Shown here piece after piece: positions 32,732 through 43,168 of a stretch of 64,000 bases of DNA (within the stretch, counting starts at the first letter, position 1; every line of letters begins with the position of its first letter). The notes under the pieces were generated by a model. It did no database searches and was not told the DNA's origin. It saw nothing but the letters and a program-made list of their open reading frames with translations. Both the position numbers and the translations under genes were made by a program. Source of the DNA: Ctena decussata (lineage: Eukaryota; Mollusca; Bivalvia; Lucinida; Lucinidae); the NCBI GenBank assembly GCA_963989385.1, contig OZ022499.1:53123757-53187756 (forward strand), written 5' to 3'.

Positions 32732-34390
32732 TTAACACTTTAAGTGCCAGAGACGAAAATAGCAGAATTTGCAAACAGTGTAGATCCTGATGAGACAGCT
32801 CATAATGAGCCGCCTCATCAGGATCTACACTGTTTGCCTTCTAGTCTTTGAATTCTCAATATGAAATATCTTGGAAAAGGCATTTTTAGCTCACCAGAGC
32901 CGAAGGCTCCGGGGGAGCTTATAGGATAGGCAGTTGTCCGTCGTCGTCGGCGTCTGTCGTATGTCGTATGTCGTCGTCGTCGTCCGTCAACACTTTTAAA
33001 CAACATCTCCTCTGAAGCCACTGGGCCGATTGGGCCAAAATTTCATCTGTAGCATCCTTGGGCTGGGGGATTGAAAGTTTGTGTTTTTTATGAAAATCTG
33101 CCCCTTAGTTTGGTTGCTATGGCAACTTAGAGTTCCCATAGACTTATAATGGGGAAAATTGAAAAATGGCATTTTCTGCCAAGCCATTGTAGAAATATTG
33201 ACAAAACTTTTATAGAAATGTTCCTTGAGAAGTCTTCTATCAGCTATATGTTTTTTGGCCCACTGCCCCTTTTATTGGTTGCCATGGAAACCAAAATGCA
33301 ATCAAAAAGTAAAAAAAATACTTTAAAATTATCTCCTCTGAAACCACTGGGCCGATAAGGCCCAGCTGTCATCTGTAGTATCCTCAGGCTGGGGGATTGA
33401 AAGTTTGTGTTTTTTATGAAAATCTGCCCTTTAGTTTGGTTGCTATGGCAACTTAGAGTTCCCATAGACTTATAATGGGGAAAATGGAAAAATAGCATTT
33501 ACTGCCAAGCCATTGCAGATATGCTTACAAGACTTTTATAGAAATGTTCCTTGTGAAGTCTTCTGTTAGCCTTGATGCTTTGGGGCCCACTGCTCCTTTT
33601 ATTGGTTGCCATGGAAACCAAAATGCAAAAATAATGGAAAAAGTAATTACCAAATTATCTCCTCAGAAGCCACTGGACCGATAAGGCCCAGATTTCATCT
33701 GTAGTATCCTTAGGCTGGGGGATTAAAAGTTTTTTTTTGTTTTTGAAAATCTGCCCTTTAGTTTGGTTGCTATGGCAACTTAGAGTTGCATTGACTTATA
33801 ATGGGGAAAATTGAAAAATGGCATTTACTCCCAAGCCATTGCAGATATGTTGACAAAACTTTTATACAAACGTTTCTTGAGAAGTCTTCTATCAGCTATA
33901 TGTGTTTTGGTCCACTTCCCTTTTTATTATTGGTTGTCATGGAAGCCATAAAGCAAAAGAAGGAAAAAAATTCCTTAAAAAATGATCCCTTCTGAAGCCA
34001 CTAGGCCGATTGGGCTCAGATTTTATCTTTAGTATCCTTGGGCTGGGGAAGTGAAAATATGTGTTTTTCTTTTATGAGAATCAGCTCTTTTGTTTGGTTG
34101 CTATGGCAAATTAGGGTTGCATTGACTTACAATGGGGAAAATTAAAAAAAAAATGGCATTTACTGCAATCAGAATATGGAAAACAGTCATATATTTTGTT
34201 ATCAACTCAACAGACTGTGAGACTGAGACTTTGTAGTAGTATATTTTGTATTAGCCTGTACAAATGTGACAGCAGTTTTGAAAGCAGTTTTGAGCTAGAG
34301 ATCTGGTGAGCTTTGTGGCCCGTGGGCCTCTTGTTTTAATTTCTGCAGACGTAAATTTTGTCGTCTGCTTTTTGGCGCTTAAAGGGTTAA
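32732..34390. mobile_element. MITE (TTAAGTGCCAAAAAGCAG family) split by a nested 1.45-kb repeat
   Basis: The left part starts actttaagtgccagagacg and includes a perfect gtgtagatcctgatgaga hairpin. It stops at aaggcattttt (32887) and resumes at 34334 with ttaatttctgcagacgtaaa, ending gcgcttaaagggtta. The intact junction is seen in the copy at 45592-45782. Confidence 0.85.
32888..34333. mobile_element. Nested repeat (AGCTCACCTGAGCCGAAGG family) with four tandem units
   Basis: Starts agctcaccagagccgaagg followed by a gtcgtcgtcgg tract and ends with tctggtgagctttgtggccc. Internal units of about 320 bp carry tttggttgctatggcaactt and ttataatggggaaaattg. Relatives are at 40221-41236 and 60010-62064. 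Short ORFs in it are repeat-derived. Confidence 0.8.
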
Positions 34391-34671
34391 AAGAAAGAAT
34401 TTGCTCCTGTTTGAATAGAGCCTATTTGGACGTGCTCTTTCATCCAGGAAAGCAAACTGGAAGTTGTAACTACTATTTCCCCATCATACAAATGGCCGAA
34501 AAACACAGAGATGCAACCGTTCACCTTAAACTGATAGCACTTTGCAAAATGTCGGCAAAATTATGATGCATTTGAAACTCTGGGTACCAGCTGTTGAACC
34601 ATGAATGGAAGTTGATAAGTTTTTATTGTTATTTATTTTGTGAGTTTATATGTACTAATCTATGCTGAACA
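34391..34671. other. Intron with part of a TTAAGGTG-type MITE
   Basis: aagaatttgctcc..catccaggaaagcaaac..cgttcacctt at about 34392-34528 matches the right half of that family. No gene. Confidence 0.5.
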
Positions 34672-34912
34672 TTGGTTGGTTGGTTGTTTTTGGTTTAACG
34701 GCCCTTTGAGACAGTATTTCAATCAATATAGGGCCGTCTACCAAAGAGAGGGAGAAAGAAGAGATATGAGATAAGACAAAAAATGTCCTAACAACCCCCA
34801 CCTACTGCAAGCACATTAGGCCCTTGCCCTACTTTTATCCGAATCAGCAGGACGCCCCGGTATTGGAAGTTCTAGCCAGCACCTTTGCACCACCCAACCA
34901 CTCCTCTGAACA
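34672..34912 (-). mobile_element. SINE-like repeat (ggccctttgagacagtattt family), ending about 46 bp before exon 8
   Basis: Left end (ttgg)n, then aacggccctttgagacagta, agggagaaagaagag and ttgcaccacccaaccact. Same family, orientation and spacing to an acceptor as the copy before exon 5, but the unique bases between element and acceptor differ, so independent insertion is favoured. Confidence 0.7.
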
Positions 34913-34959
34913 AGAACAGAACAAGGCAACTACTTATATGTAACTTCTTCTAATTCCAG

Positions 34960-35171
34960 GCATGTGGGATACAAGTTTGTTGAGCCCACCAAGAGGAGGC
35001 GTCGGTTTTCAATGTCCTTACTGTTCCAAGGTGTTCTGGCACAAAGGAACTTACACAAGACATCTACGGCAACATACTGGAGAGAAACCTTACGTTTGTG
35101 ATGTCTGTGGAAAGGCTTTCACAAGAAATGCTGCATTGCAGATGCATAAGATGACACACCATCGAAGCTAG
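34960..35171 (+). CDS. Zinc-finger cassette exon 8 (alternative 3'-terminal exon, FWHKG type)
   Basis: The acceptor is tctaattccag, phase 1, and the exon encodes 70 residues. Finger 1: C19, C22, H35, H39, helix H,G,T,R, with the FWHKG block shared only with exon 9. Linker TGEKPYV. Finger 2: C47, C50, H63, H67, helix R,A,A,M; the RKGN motif of exons 1-7 is replaced by RNAA. Tail HRS. A broken second copy follows at 35418-35560, and the MITE between them begins 42 bp after the stop. Confidence 0.93.
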
Positions 35172-35212
35172 GAAATCAAATAGAACATCTTTTACAAATA
35201 TGAAATATTTTT

Positions 35213-35403
35213 AACCCTAAAAATGCCATAAAAGCAGACTTCTAATTTCAGAGAGCAAATTTCAAAGAATGTTTTGTCCAAGCTAAATCATAAACTTCAA
35301 AGACCAGGGGCAAAGAGTGTAGATCCAGATGAGGTAGCTCATGATGAGCTACCTCATCTGGATCTACACTCTTTGTAAATTCATTTTGTGGGCTTTTACG
35401 GTG
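35213..35403. mobile_element. MITE (TTAAGTGCCAAAAAGCAG family) between exon 8 and its dead copy
   Basis: Starts ttaaccctaaaaatgcc. The central hairpin gtgtagatccagatgaggta has a perfect inverse. Ends gggcttttacggtgtc. Confidence 0.75.
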
Positions 35404-35417
35404 TCCTTTCAGCACCA

Positions 35418-35560
35418 AGTTGTTCTGGCACAAAGGAACTTACACAAGACATCTACGACAGCATACTGGAGAGAAACTTTATGTTTGTGACGTCCGTGGA
35501 AAGGCTTTTACTAGAAATGCTTCATTGCAGATGCATAAGGTGACATACCATCGAAGTTAG
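35418..35560 (+). pseudogene. Truncated duplicate of exon 8
   Basis: Near-identical to exon 8 from the KVFWHKG codons to the stop, but the acceptor, leader and the CxxC of finger 1 are missing. The second Cys of finger 2 is CGT (Arg) instead of TGT, the linker Pro is Leu, and the penultimate His is Tyr. The high identity suggests a recent duplication. Confidence 0.92.
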
Positions 35561-36412
35561 GAAAGCAAATTTAATGGAGCATCTTTTAAGAGAAATTCCA
35601 CATTGAATGCATCATATGATGCATTTTTATACACCCGCTTTGAAAAAAATGGACATATTATGGCATGGCGCTGTCCGTCCATCTGTCTGTCCATCTGTCC
35701 ATCCGTCAACATTCTTGTTCACACCATAACTCTGTGACTTTTTGGGATATCTTCATGAAATTTTGTAGGAATACATATTAGGTTGGGGCAAAGTGTTGCT
35801 TACAATAATGGTTGCTCCCCCGTTTTTAATTTCCTAGTTATGCCCTTTTGATTATTTTTTTCCTGACTAGCCTTGTGCGTGCCATACCTAGATAACCATT
35901 TGGGATATCTTGATGAAACTTCACAGCAATGTGTATGAAGGTCTGACGATGTGTTGCGCATAACAATGGTTGCTCACCCTTTCTTTGTTTGGAGCTGCAG
36001 CCCTTTCATTAGATTTTTGTCGTGTCGCAGCTCTTTTAGAAAATCCTGTGTTGAATAAACATAATAACAGAACTTTAATGGAAAGAAATTGATAAAAAGA
36101 AGTTGCCTGGTGGTGGTGTAAAGAACTTAGTATACTCATGTCCAGGTGTTTGAGAAAAACAAAACAAAAAAAAACATTGTTTTTGTGATATTTGTGGGTA
36201 GGAGAGGTAATTTGGAAACAATCACAAAATCTGGATCCATCATACCACATGGATCGAGATTTTTTGGGATTATTTTGGAAGAGATAACCCCATCTTATGG
36301 CTGAATTAGACAAAACTGATTTACATAGTTGGGGAAATTTTGGAAGTGGAAACCCTAGATCTTATTCACCAAATAAATACAGTACATTTATGGGGGTTTT
36401 AATACCAGAAAT
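35561..36412. other. Dispersed repeat (tacacccgctttgaaaaaaa / gtccgtcc type) and 3' flank
   Basis: From about 35629 a repeat with ctgtccgtccatctgtctg and two units of cttgatgaaacttcacagc runs to about 36035. AATAAA at about 36054-36059 is a possible poly(A) hexamer for exon 8 but lies beyond the repeat. A palindrome-bearing repeat at 36225-36395 is like 37606-37812. Confidence 0.5.
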
Positions 36413-36649
36413 GAGACTTAACATGACAAAAGCAATGAAGTGGCTTTGGGCCTAGCAAAGATTCAGATCAGCTTCGGCATCTGCCCAGTCTGACTAAAGT
36501 CTTTTCTGTCCCCAAAGAGGTATCTTAGACCCTTACATACACCTAAAGCACACAGCAAAAACTCTGATCAGACTGGGCGGATGCCCAGGCTAATTTGAGT
36601 CCTCACTTGGCGCACATGCCACTTAGTTGGTTTTGTCATGTGGGGGCTC
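36413..36649. mobile_element. MITE (GAGCCGCAACACGAG family), copy 6
   Basis: Ends gagacttaacatgacaaaag and gtcatgtgggggctc; internal gactgggcggatgcccaggc. Confidence 0.85.
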
Positions 36650-36824
36650 AAATAACGTAATGCTAGTACTCTCAACAGAGATTCCAGATGAGACAATTAT
36701 GAAAACATTATGTAGCAGTGAATAAGTGGGTTCCAAATTTCATGAGTCTCCCCCTTTATCATAGTGATATTACTGAGTAGGCTTTGTTGTGTTGAAGAAA
36801 CTGTGACATATACTTGGCATAATT

Positions 36825-37050
36825 GAGCCACAACATGACAAAACCAACAAAGTATGGCATGGGTCCCCAGGGAAGACTCATATCAGCCTGGGCATCTGCC
36901 CAGTCTGACCAGAGTCTTGGTGTGCGCTTGAAGGATAGCCAACTCCATGTGGACAGCAAAGACTCTGATCAGATTGGGTGGATGGCCGGGCTGATCTGAG
37001 TCTTGGCTCTCTGCACATGCCACTTAGTTGGTTTTGTCATGTCATGGCTG
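36825..37050. mobile_element. MITE (GAGCCGCAACACGAG family), copy 7
   Basis: Ends gagccacaacatgacaaaac and gtcatgtcatggct; same orientation and about 175 bp after copy 6. Confidence 0.85.
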
Positions 37051-37221
37051 ATATCTGGTCCGCTGGATCTGTGCTGTCTGTCACTATTGTAAAGTTGATT
37101 TTTGAGATACCATTTATCTGTGTGGAAAGTTTTAAAAATCGTCTCAATGGCGAACTTTAGTATACGAATTTCTGCTTTGTAATCCTGATTGTTAAGACTG
37201 TCGTAGTCTTTTTTCACACAG

Positions 37222-37480
37222 TTAAGGTATGTGGGTACTCAGGTATAGCTGCCAGTTTTTTCTGCCATTTTTTAAAAGGAAAACAACTTTTGTGTGGTGA
37301 CTTCCTAATTGCTTCCCCAGGCAACAAAACACATCTAAAAAGAATCTACTCTCAAAGGAAAGACTTTGTTCATAGCTAAGCATTGTTTTTTGGATCCTCA
37401 TTAAGTAGGGAGGTAGAAATGAAAGGTAGAAATGAAAATGATAGAGTTGCTTCCCCTGAAAGTGTACACAGTCACCTTAA
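37222..37480. mobile_element. MITE (TTAAGGTGAATGGG family) with TTAA at both ends
   Basis: Starts ttaaggtatgtgggtactc and ends agtgtacacagtcaccttaa. It supports a TTAA target for this family. Confidence 0.8.
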
Positions 37481-37605
37481 TTTCTGTAATGGCTAGTTCT
37501 GGCTTAGATAATGGATTTGCACAAATCCAATTGACTTAGCATGGAAAGTTTTGTAAAATTGTTAGATAATAAGCAAGCCATCAGACCCTCATTTGGGTCA
37601 TTGTA

Positions 37606-37812
37606 CTGTATTTCTTCATTTATAAGATGGAGGATCTTTTCCTTTCCTAAACAGTCCCAAAAATCTAGATCTGTCTTGTAAGACAGATCTAGATTTTTTG
37701 GGACTGTTTTGGAAGAGAAAAGCCCATTTTATAGTTGATACACAAGCCTGCTTTACATATTTATGGTAATTTTGGAAGGGTAATCTCCTGTCTTAGAACC
37801 AAAGAAATACGC
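37606..37812. mobile_element. MITE with cccaaaaatctagatctgtc hairpin
   Basis: Perfect inverted repeat around gtcttgtaagac. The outer parts (gatcttttcctttcctaaac, then tctcctgtcttagaacc) are only loosely palindromic. Similar to 36225-36395. Confidence 0.65.
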
Positions 37813-38187
37813 TAGTTTCTAGTTTGAGCCATGTTTATTTCTTCAGAACATGAACAGTTGGCAGTTGAAGTTGACCAACGCCTTTCTTTGCTTGTTTGTA
37901 TCTATTTTTTTTTTTTTTTTTTTCATCTGATTACAGTATATAAATTCAAATGGAGAAATAGCTTTAGAATGTATGCTAATAAATTTTGTTCCAGTAATCA
38001 TTTGTAGTATAGTGTCTTAACTGTATTGCCTAATGACCATAACTGAATACTTGCACAGACATTTTAGAACAAAGCATAGACTCAGATCAAACTGCTCTTA
38101 GATAAGCAATCTCATCAGGGGCATGCACTGTTTGCTATTCTACTGAATGTTTTGACACTTTGTCAGATAGTAAAATCAACTTGTTCA
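37813..38187. other. Intron with a degenerate TTAAGTGCC-type copy
   Basis: A T-run of about 22 lies at 37902-37923. A diverged hairpin remnant (catagactcagatcaaactgc, then tgcactgtttgctattc) at about 38080-38165. No gene. Confidence 0.4.
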
Positions 38188-38429
38188 GGGCCCATGTGTT
38201 CAAAGCATCATTATCTTAACCAAGTCAGTAGTCAAGGACATGTTAAGTCTTCTTGGTACACAAAAAGTCAATTGTGCTAATATTTGTTGCTGAAAAAAAT
38301 TGAAGAGCTTTTGCGTGCAAAAGCTACTCACTTTTTTTTGCAAACACTGGCAGTGTTTTTGGATATAATATGTTGTAAAATTTAACATGGTCAAGTAAAC
38401 AACGTCATTAGTTTAGAAGAACTGGGCCC
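38188..38429. mobile_element. MITE (GGGCCCAGTTGTTCAAAGC family)
   Basis: Starts gggcccatgtgttcaaagc and ends gtttagaagaactgggccc; gcttttgcgtgcaaaagc hairpin in the middle. Confidence 0.8.
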
Positions 38430-38915
38430 AGATTTTAGGATGGTTGGGTTTCTCAATATGATGGGTAATTATGGTTGTATTGCTGACAGGGCCTGGCGAA
38501 ATAATGTGTCAACATGATTAAATTGTACCAGAACCCCAAGACTGTCATATATAAGATAGCTTGTTTGTTGATAAGTGGTTAGAATGCCCTTCTCAGAGCA
38601 GTAATGCAAAACAACTAATGAATAGGTGTATGCTATAGGTCATCTTGACAAGAGGGTTTTGTTTCAAATATTGAATTAGAGAAGAAAAAAATGGCTATGA
38701 CCATTTGTATAATAACACTGACCTATACCGGTAATAACAATGCAAATTACAAAAATTTTTGGGTCAGAAGGCATTTTATGGAAGATGATATTTCAAACTG
38801 AAGTGAGGTGTCACTGAGTTAACTTCAAATATGCTGTGTAATAGGTATTGACACAGATATAAAATTTCAGTAACAGTTGAAATCTGAGTAAGAATATTTT
38901 TTTTGTATCTTTCAG
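38430..38915. other. Intron upstream of exon 9
   Basis: AT-rich and unrecognised. Ends in a T-rich tract and the gtatctttcag acceptor of exon 9. Confidence 0.45.
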
Positions 38916-39109
38916 GTACCATTCCAGCAAAGATGTGGCCCTGTGAATACTGTGCCAAGCTATTCTGGCATAAAGGAAATTACACAATGCATCTTCGCAA
39001 ACATACTGGAGAGAAACCTTACACTTGCAGCATTTGTGGAAGGTCGTTTTCTCGGAAGAATACGCTGCAGTGTCATCAGATAAGATCACATAAACAGTTG
39101 GCAGATTAA
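38916..39109 (+). CDS. Zinc-finger cassette exon 9 (alternative 3'-terminal exon, FWHKG type, shortest)
   Basis: The acceptor is gtatctttcag, phase 1, and the exon encodes 64 residues, the shortest of the array, with a nine-residue leader. Finger 1: C10, C13, H26, H30, helix H,G,N,M. Linker TGEKPYT. Finger 2: C38, C41, H54, H59, with a four-residue His spacing and helix R,N,T,C. Finger 1 (FWHKGNYTMHLRKH) bridges exon 8 and the HRGNYT fingers of exons 10-13, so this exon looks like a link between subfamilies. Tail KQLAD. Confidence 0.93.
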
Positions 39110-39162
39110 AATAAGACTTACATTCAGTTGGTGATATATTGAAACCTCAGGATCAGTCCTGT

Positions 39163-39477
39163 TTTTACAATATGCATTAATTGTAGCTCCCTATGCCAAT
39201 GAATTGGCATGGGGAGGTACAGTTATGGCATATTGTAAAACTATGAATTGGCATAGGGAGTTATAGTTATGGCATTTTGTAGTTGTGGCATATTGTAAAA
39301 TAATGAATTGGCATGGGGAGGTACAGTTATTTTGTTTTATAAACAGTGAATTGGCAAGGGGGAGGTACAGTTACGGCATAATGTAAAACAATGAATTGGC
39401 ATAAGGAGGTACAGTTATGACATTTTGTAAACAATGAATTGGCATGGGGAGGTACAATTATCGCATTTTGTAAAACT
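39163..39477. repeat. Minisatellite, about seven units of about 45 bp
   Basis: The unit carries atgaattggcatggggaggt and acagttatggcattttgtaa. The first partial unit (ctccctatgccaatgaattg) is inverted relative to the rest. No clear relation to the zinc-finger coding sequence. Confidence 0.85.
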
Positions 39478-39639
39478 GGACTAACCATGTGACTGAAACA
39501 AAATAAGTTTTGCTGTGCCTTTAGTAGTCAATGTCGTCAGTCTTGAAAAGAGATGTAAGGGCCATGTTCAATGAGCAAATATACAAGCCAACCGGCAAAT
39601 GAATTGTATTCAAATGGATCCAGAGCACCATGTTGCCCT

Positions 39640-39709
39640 TTAACCCTATTGCACTCAAAATGGCCAAAACTCCATAGAGTTTTGGCCCTTTTGAGTGCAA
39701 TAGGGTTAA
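39640..39709. mobile_element. 70-bp palindromic MITE with TTAA ends, copy 2
   Basis: Same length and ends as 18216-18285, with a few central changes (aaaatggcc for gaacagcc). Confidence 0.9.
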
Positions 39710-40220
39710 AGATTTTTTGTGTCAACAGAGAATACTGACTGGATTACCGTAGGTTGATACTCAGGCTGATCTGAGTTTTCTTGTGCAGTTGTTTTATGAC
39801 AATGCGCAGGCAGGCAAGACATCTCACTTCCTCGGAATTCTTGTTTTTCAGTGTTTTTGGTGAAGGTATCGTGTAACATTGGTTTTTGATGAAAGATGTT
39901 TTGACAGTTTTGTTTGTGTAAATAACTTAATATTAGTAATTTTCATAGTATCTGTAACTTTTTAGTAAAATTTCTTGATGTTATTTTTGTATTCCTTTGT
40001 GTAAATAAGCTAAGATTTGATGGTACTTATAGCATTCATAATTTTTTAATATTTAACCCATGTTGTAGCATTGAAATATTTTCGTAGCATCATTTGTTCT
40101 TTTCTGTTTGTCTTTGCCATTAAAGTTTAGAGCCAAATCAGAGTTTGACTTGGTTATATGCACATTTTGTCTCCTTAGAAACACTTTGATTAGGATCTGC
40201 CTTCTTATGACCAGATTTTT
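39710..40220. other. Intron or distal 3' region of exon 9
   Basis: T-rich sequence (for example gttttatgacaatgcgcagg). No gene and no strong poly(A) signal. Confidence 0.35.
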
Positions 40221-41236
40221 AGCTCACCTGAGCCGAAGGCTCACAGGTGAGCTTATAGTATAGGCAAGCATCCGTCCGTCCGTCAGTCCGTCCGTCCGTC
40301 CGTCAACATTTTCAAACGACATCTCCTCTGAAACTACAAGGCCCATTGTAACCAAATTTCATATATAGCATCTATAGGCAGGGGGAACCAATAATACTGT
40401 TTTTTATCCAAATTGCTTCATAACTTTGGTTGCTATGGCAACTTAAAGTTTCCATTGACTTGTATGGGAAAAATTGAAAATTTGCATTTATTGCCATGTC
40501 ACAGCAGATATTTTGATAAAACTTTACAGAAATGTTCCTTGAGTAGTTCTCTATCAACCAGATGAAATTCATATAAATTGCACAATTTGGCTGGTTGCCA
40601 TGGCAACCAAATGGTTAAAAATAGAAAAAATATTAAAAAATCATCTCCTCAGAAACTATACAACCAATAAAGCTCAAAGTTCACAGAAAGGATCTTAGTA
40701 CTAGCCTCTATAAAAGTACTGTTTTTCTTGTTTTTCATTGGGAACTCCAGTACTATCAAGAATGTCAAAATGATGACCTTAGGTTGACCTTGACCATTTT
40801 ATGGCAAGGTCAAAAATGGGAAAATGCTAGAGCATAAGATTTCATCGAAAGTTTTGGAGATTTATGCCTAAAAATTGGTATCAACAGTCATCTTATTCAG
40901 CACATGAAGGTTTATGAGTACAAGAGGTCAGTGTCAATCTTTGACTTTTGACCCAGAACTCTGTCATTTTGACAATATCAAACCATCTCCTCAAAAGCTC
41001 CTGGGCCAGTTTTGAAACCAAATTTCATATAGAGCCTCCAGGGGGGTGAGGGAATGAAAATTTGTTAAAACGTCCAGGTCACATGACCAACATGGCCTCC
41101 ATGTCCATTTATGGTTAAAACCTTTAAAAATCTTTTTCACCAGAACCAATTGACAGATGGCCTTAGAGTAACTTACCCTAGAGTACTGAGGCTGAATGGA
41201 CTCAGGTGAGCTACAGGACCAATGGTCCTCTTGTTA
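40221..41236. mobile_element. Repeat element, AGCTCACCTGAGCCGAAGG family
   Basis: Starts agctcacctgagccgaagg, followed by (gtcc)n, and ends gactcaggtgagctacagga. Internal unit ggttgctatggcaacttaaa. It contains a gttgaccttgaccat..aaggtcaaaa inverted half-site pair near 40783-40813. Confidence 0.8.
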
Positions 41237-41501
41237 GGGTTTGTATACCGCAGCTGTTCTTGTTCCTTAGTTTATCACCATAGTATTGATTGTGGAAATT
41301 TATGACTTAAATTTTCTTACTGTTGGAATATGAAGGGTGCTTCAACACTTTAACAAACTCAAAGTAATTTTTTGCCTGGTAGGGGAATCCCTTCTCTGAT
41401 TTGGACTGCTCTTGAAGGAAAGAACTGGCTCTCACTGAGGTGACAAGTACAAGCTGTTATTATCTGAAACATTATGATGGCTTTTATCTATGATCACTCA
41501 T
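41237..41501. other. Intron
   Basis: No gene and no assigned repeat. Confidence 0.35.
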
Positions 41502-41897
41502 ATACCATATTAATCCTATATATTAAACACTGGAGACATTGCATTTTATGAAAGTGGAGTGTTATTTAAGAGCCAAAAGAGTAGTAAATCAGCCCTTGCC
41601 AAAGTACTTCTAATAAACAGAATTAAGGCTAGTAGATATACTTTCAGATGTAGCAGTTCTGCCGTCTCCTTTTTTGCCTCGCTTCTCAATAGGGGTCAGC
41701 TCTTAAATAGCGAATTCTTGCCTTGCCCATTTGGATCCGGTATGTCCTTCAGAGAAGCAAACAGGAATTCATGTATTTCCCTTTTGTAAAGCTGATGGAA
41801 AATATGGAGGTTGGCAAGTCAGTATAACATTTTTTTTTTGATAATAGGCAAGGGTTTTTTATTAGAGCAGGGACATCTATTAGTATTAGTATGGTAT
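41502..41897. mobile_element. MITE (CAGTATTAATCCT family)
   Basis: Starts taccatattaatcctatat and ends tattagtatggta. The middle resembles the TTAAGGTG family (cttctcaataggggtcagc). Confidence 0.65.
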
Positions 41898-42094
41898 GAT
41901 ATGACTATTAAAATAAAAAAAACAACAACTAAATTCCTAAGAGAATGAACATTGCTTAAGATGTAATTTGAATTTGTTTTGAAATATGGCTTGTTTTGCA
42001 GATGATCTATAAAAACATCAATTGAATTTCGCATTATTCACATTCCTGTTAATGTTTAAGCTTAGTGGTTAGGCTAGCCCTGTGCATATGCATA

Positions 42095-42766
42095 ATTATT
42101 GTGGCACACTGACTTGTTTTGCACAATTTTCACAAAGGGAAAGAACATTTTGTGACTTCATGCTGGCTTCCCTGGATATATAAACATAGCCTTTCCAAAT
42201 GGAATGTACTCTGAAAGGAAAGAATTTTCTCACAAGGGACCAAATTTTTCTTTTTACAGTTGACCCAGATACAGAACTTGGACAAAAATGATAATGGCAG
42301 AGTTGCTTCCCCTGAAAGTGCATCCATTCACTAGGGCTGTGGAAATACTATGCCTGACTTGTCCTACTTGTCCCATTCTATTCTGGACAAGTGAGAAATT
42401 ACAGTTTACTTGCCCTGAGACAAGTATTTAAAGTGTCATCAGTGGAAGTATTTCAGGATAATTCAGAGATATTTTTCATATTTTCTCATGGAAACATACG
42501 TTGTGGGTTCCTGTTAGAATTGCTTCAATGAAGCAATTCTAACAGATGCCCACAACATATGTTTTAATTTGAAAGTTTGTGACAGCCAAAAACTGTCATA
42601 AAGTTCAGCTTTTTCCCAATTCAATATCTGATTCTTCCCTTATTTCATGTGTACCTTTTTTTTCTGGGCAAGTAAATATTTGTTTGGACAAGTTAATTTT
42701 GTCTATTTACTTGTCTGTGGACAAGTAGAAGGTTTTGATATTTCCACAGCCCTGCATTGACCTTAA
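42095..42766. mobile_element. TTAAGGTG-type MITE interrupted by a hAT-like element
   Basis: The right end of the MITE is split: ctgaaagtgcatccattcac stops at 42331, and gaccttaa resumes after 42754. The final TTAA (42763-42766) lies only 19 bp before the exon 10 acceptor AG. Confidence 0.7.
42332..42754. mobile_element. hAT-like MITE (CAGGGCTGTGG ends) with a nested hairpin MITE
   Basis: Ends tagggctgtggaaatac and atatttccacagccctg. The flanks cattcac and cattgac resemble a mutated target duplication. The inner segment at about 42430-42585 carries the acatacgttgtgggttcctg hairpin related to the GAGCTCTAGATAA family. Confidence 0.75.
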
Positions 42767-42785
42767 AGTATGATTATGTTTTCAG

Positions 42786-43018
42786 AACCTACAAGAGCAG
42801 GTGTACAAGCTGTACTAATGGGTAACAGACCTGGTTGTCGATTTGAGTGCCAGTATTGTGGAAAAGGATTCTATCACCGTGGCAACTATACCAAGCATCT
42901 TAGGAAGCATACAGGAGAGAAGCCATATGTTTGTGATATTTGTGGAATGGCATATAAGGAAAAAATATCACTGACACTGCATAGCTTGAAGCATAAGAAA
43001 ATGGAAGTTCCAATTTGA
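42786..43018 (+). CDS. Zinc-finger cassette exon 10 (alternative 3'-terminal exon, HRGNYT type)
   Basis: The acceptor is tatgttttcag, phase 1, and the exon encodes 77 residues. Finger 1: C22, C25, H38, H42, helix H,G,N,K, with the YHRGNYTKHLRKH block that defines exons 10-13. Linker TGEKPYV. Finger 2: C50, C53, H66, H70, helix E,I,S,L; Phe of the finger core is Tyr (AYKEK). Tail KKMEVPI. AATAAA at 43058-43063, 40 bp after the stop, is the best-placed poly(A) hexamer of any exon here. Several tail-only copies of this exon follow. Confidence 0.94.
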
Positions 43019-43057
43019 AAATAGTTGAAACTTCATAGCTTGAATCATTTGTAAGAT

Positions 43058-43063
43058 AATAAA
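43058..43063 (+). terminator. Candidate poly(A) signal AATAAA for exon 10
   Basis: Canonical hexamer 40 bp downstream of the exon 10 stop, followed by a gtttgtatttg T/G-rich stretch. Confidence 0.5.
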
Positions 43064-43084
43064 AGTTTGTATTTGAATATTTCC

Positions 43085-43168
43085 CAGGTTTGTGGGAAAA
43101 CGTTTTTAGAAAAAGTATTGCTGAGAATTCATAACCATAAGCATAAGAGAATTGAAGCAGTGATTTGA
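43085..43168 (+). pseudogene. Finger-2-only relic of exon 10
   Basis: caggtttgtgggaaaacgtt through agcataagagaattgaagca aligns with codons VCDICGMAYKEK to KHKKME and ends in a stop. The first Cys is missing and no finger 1 precedes it. Confidence 0.75.
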
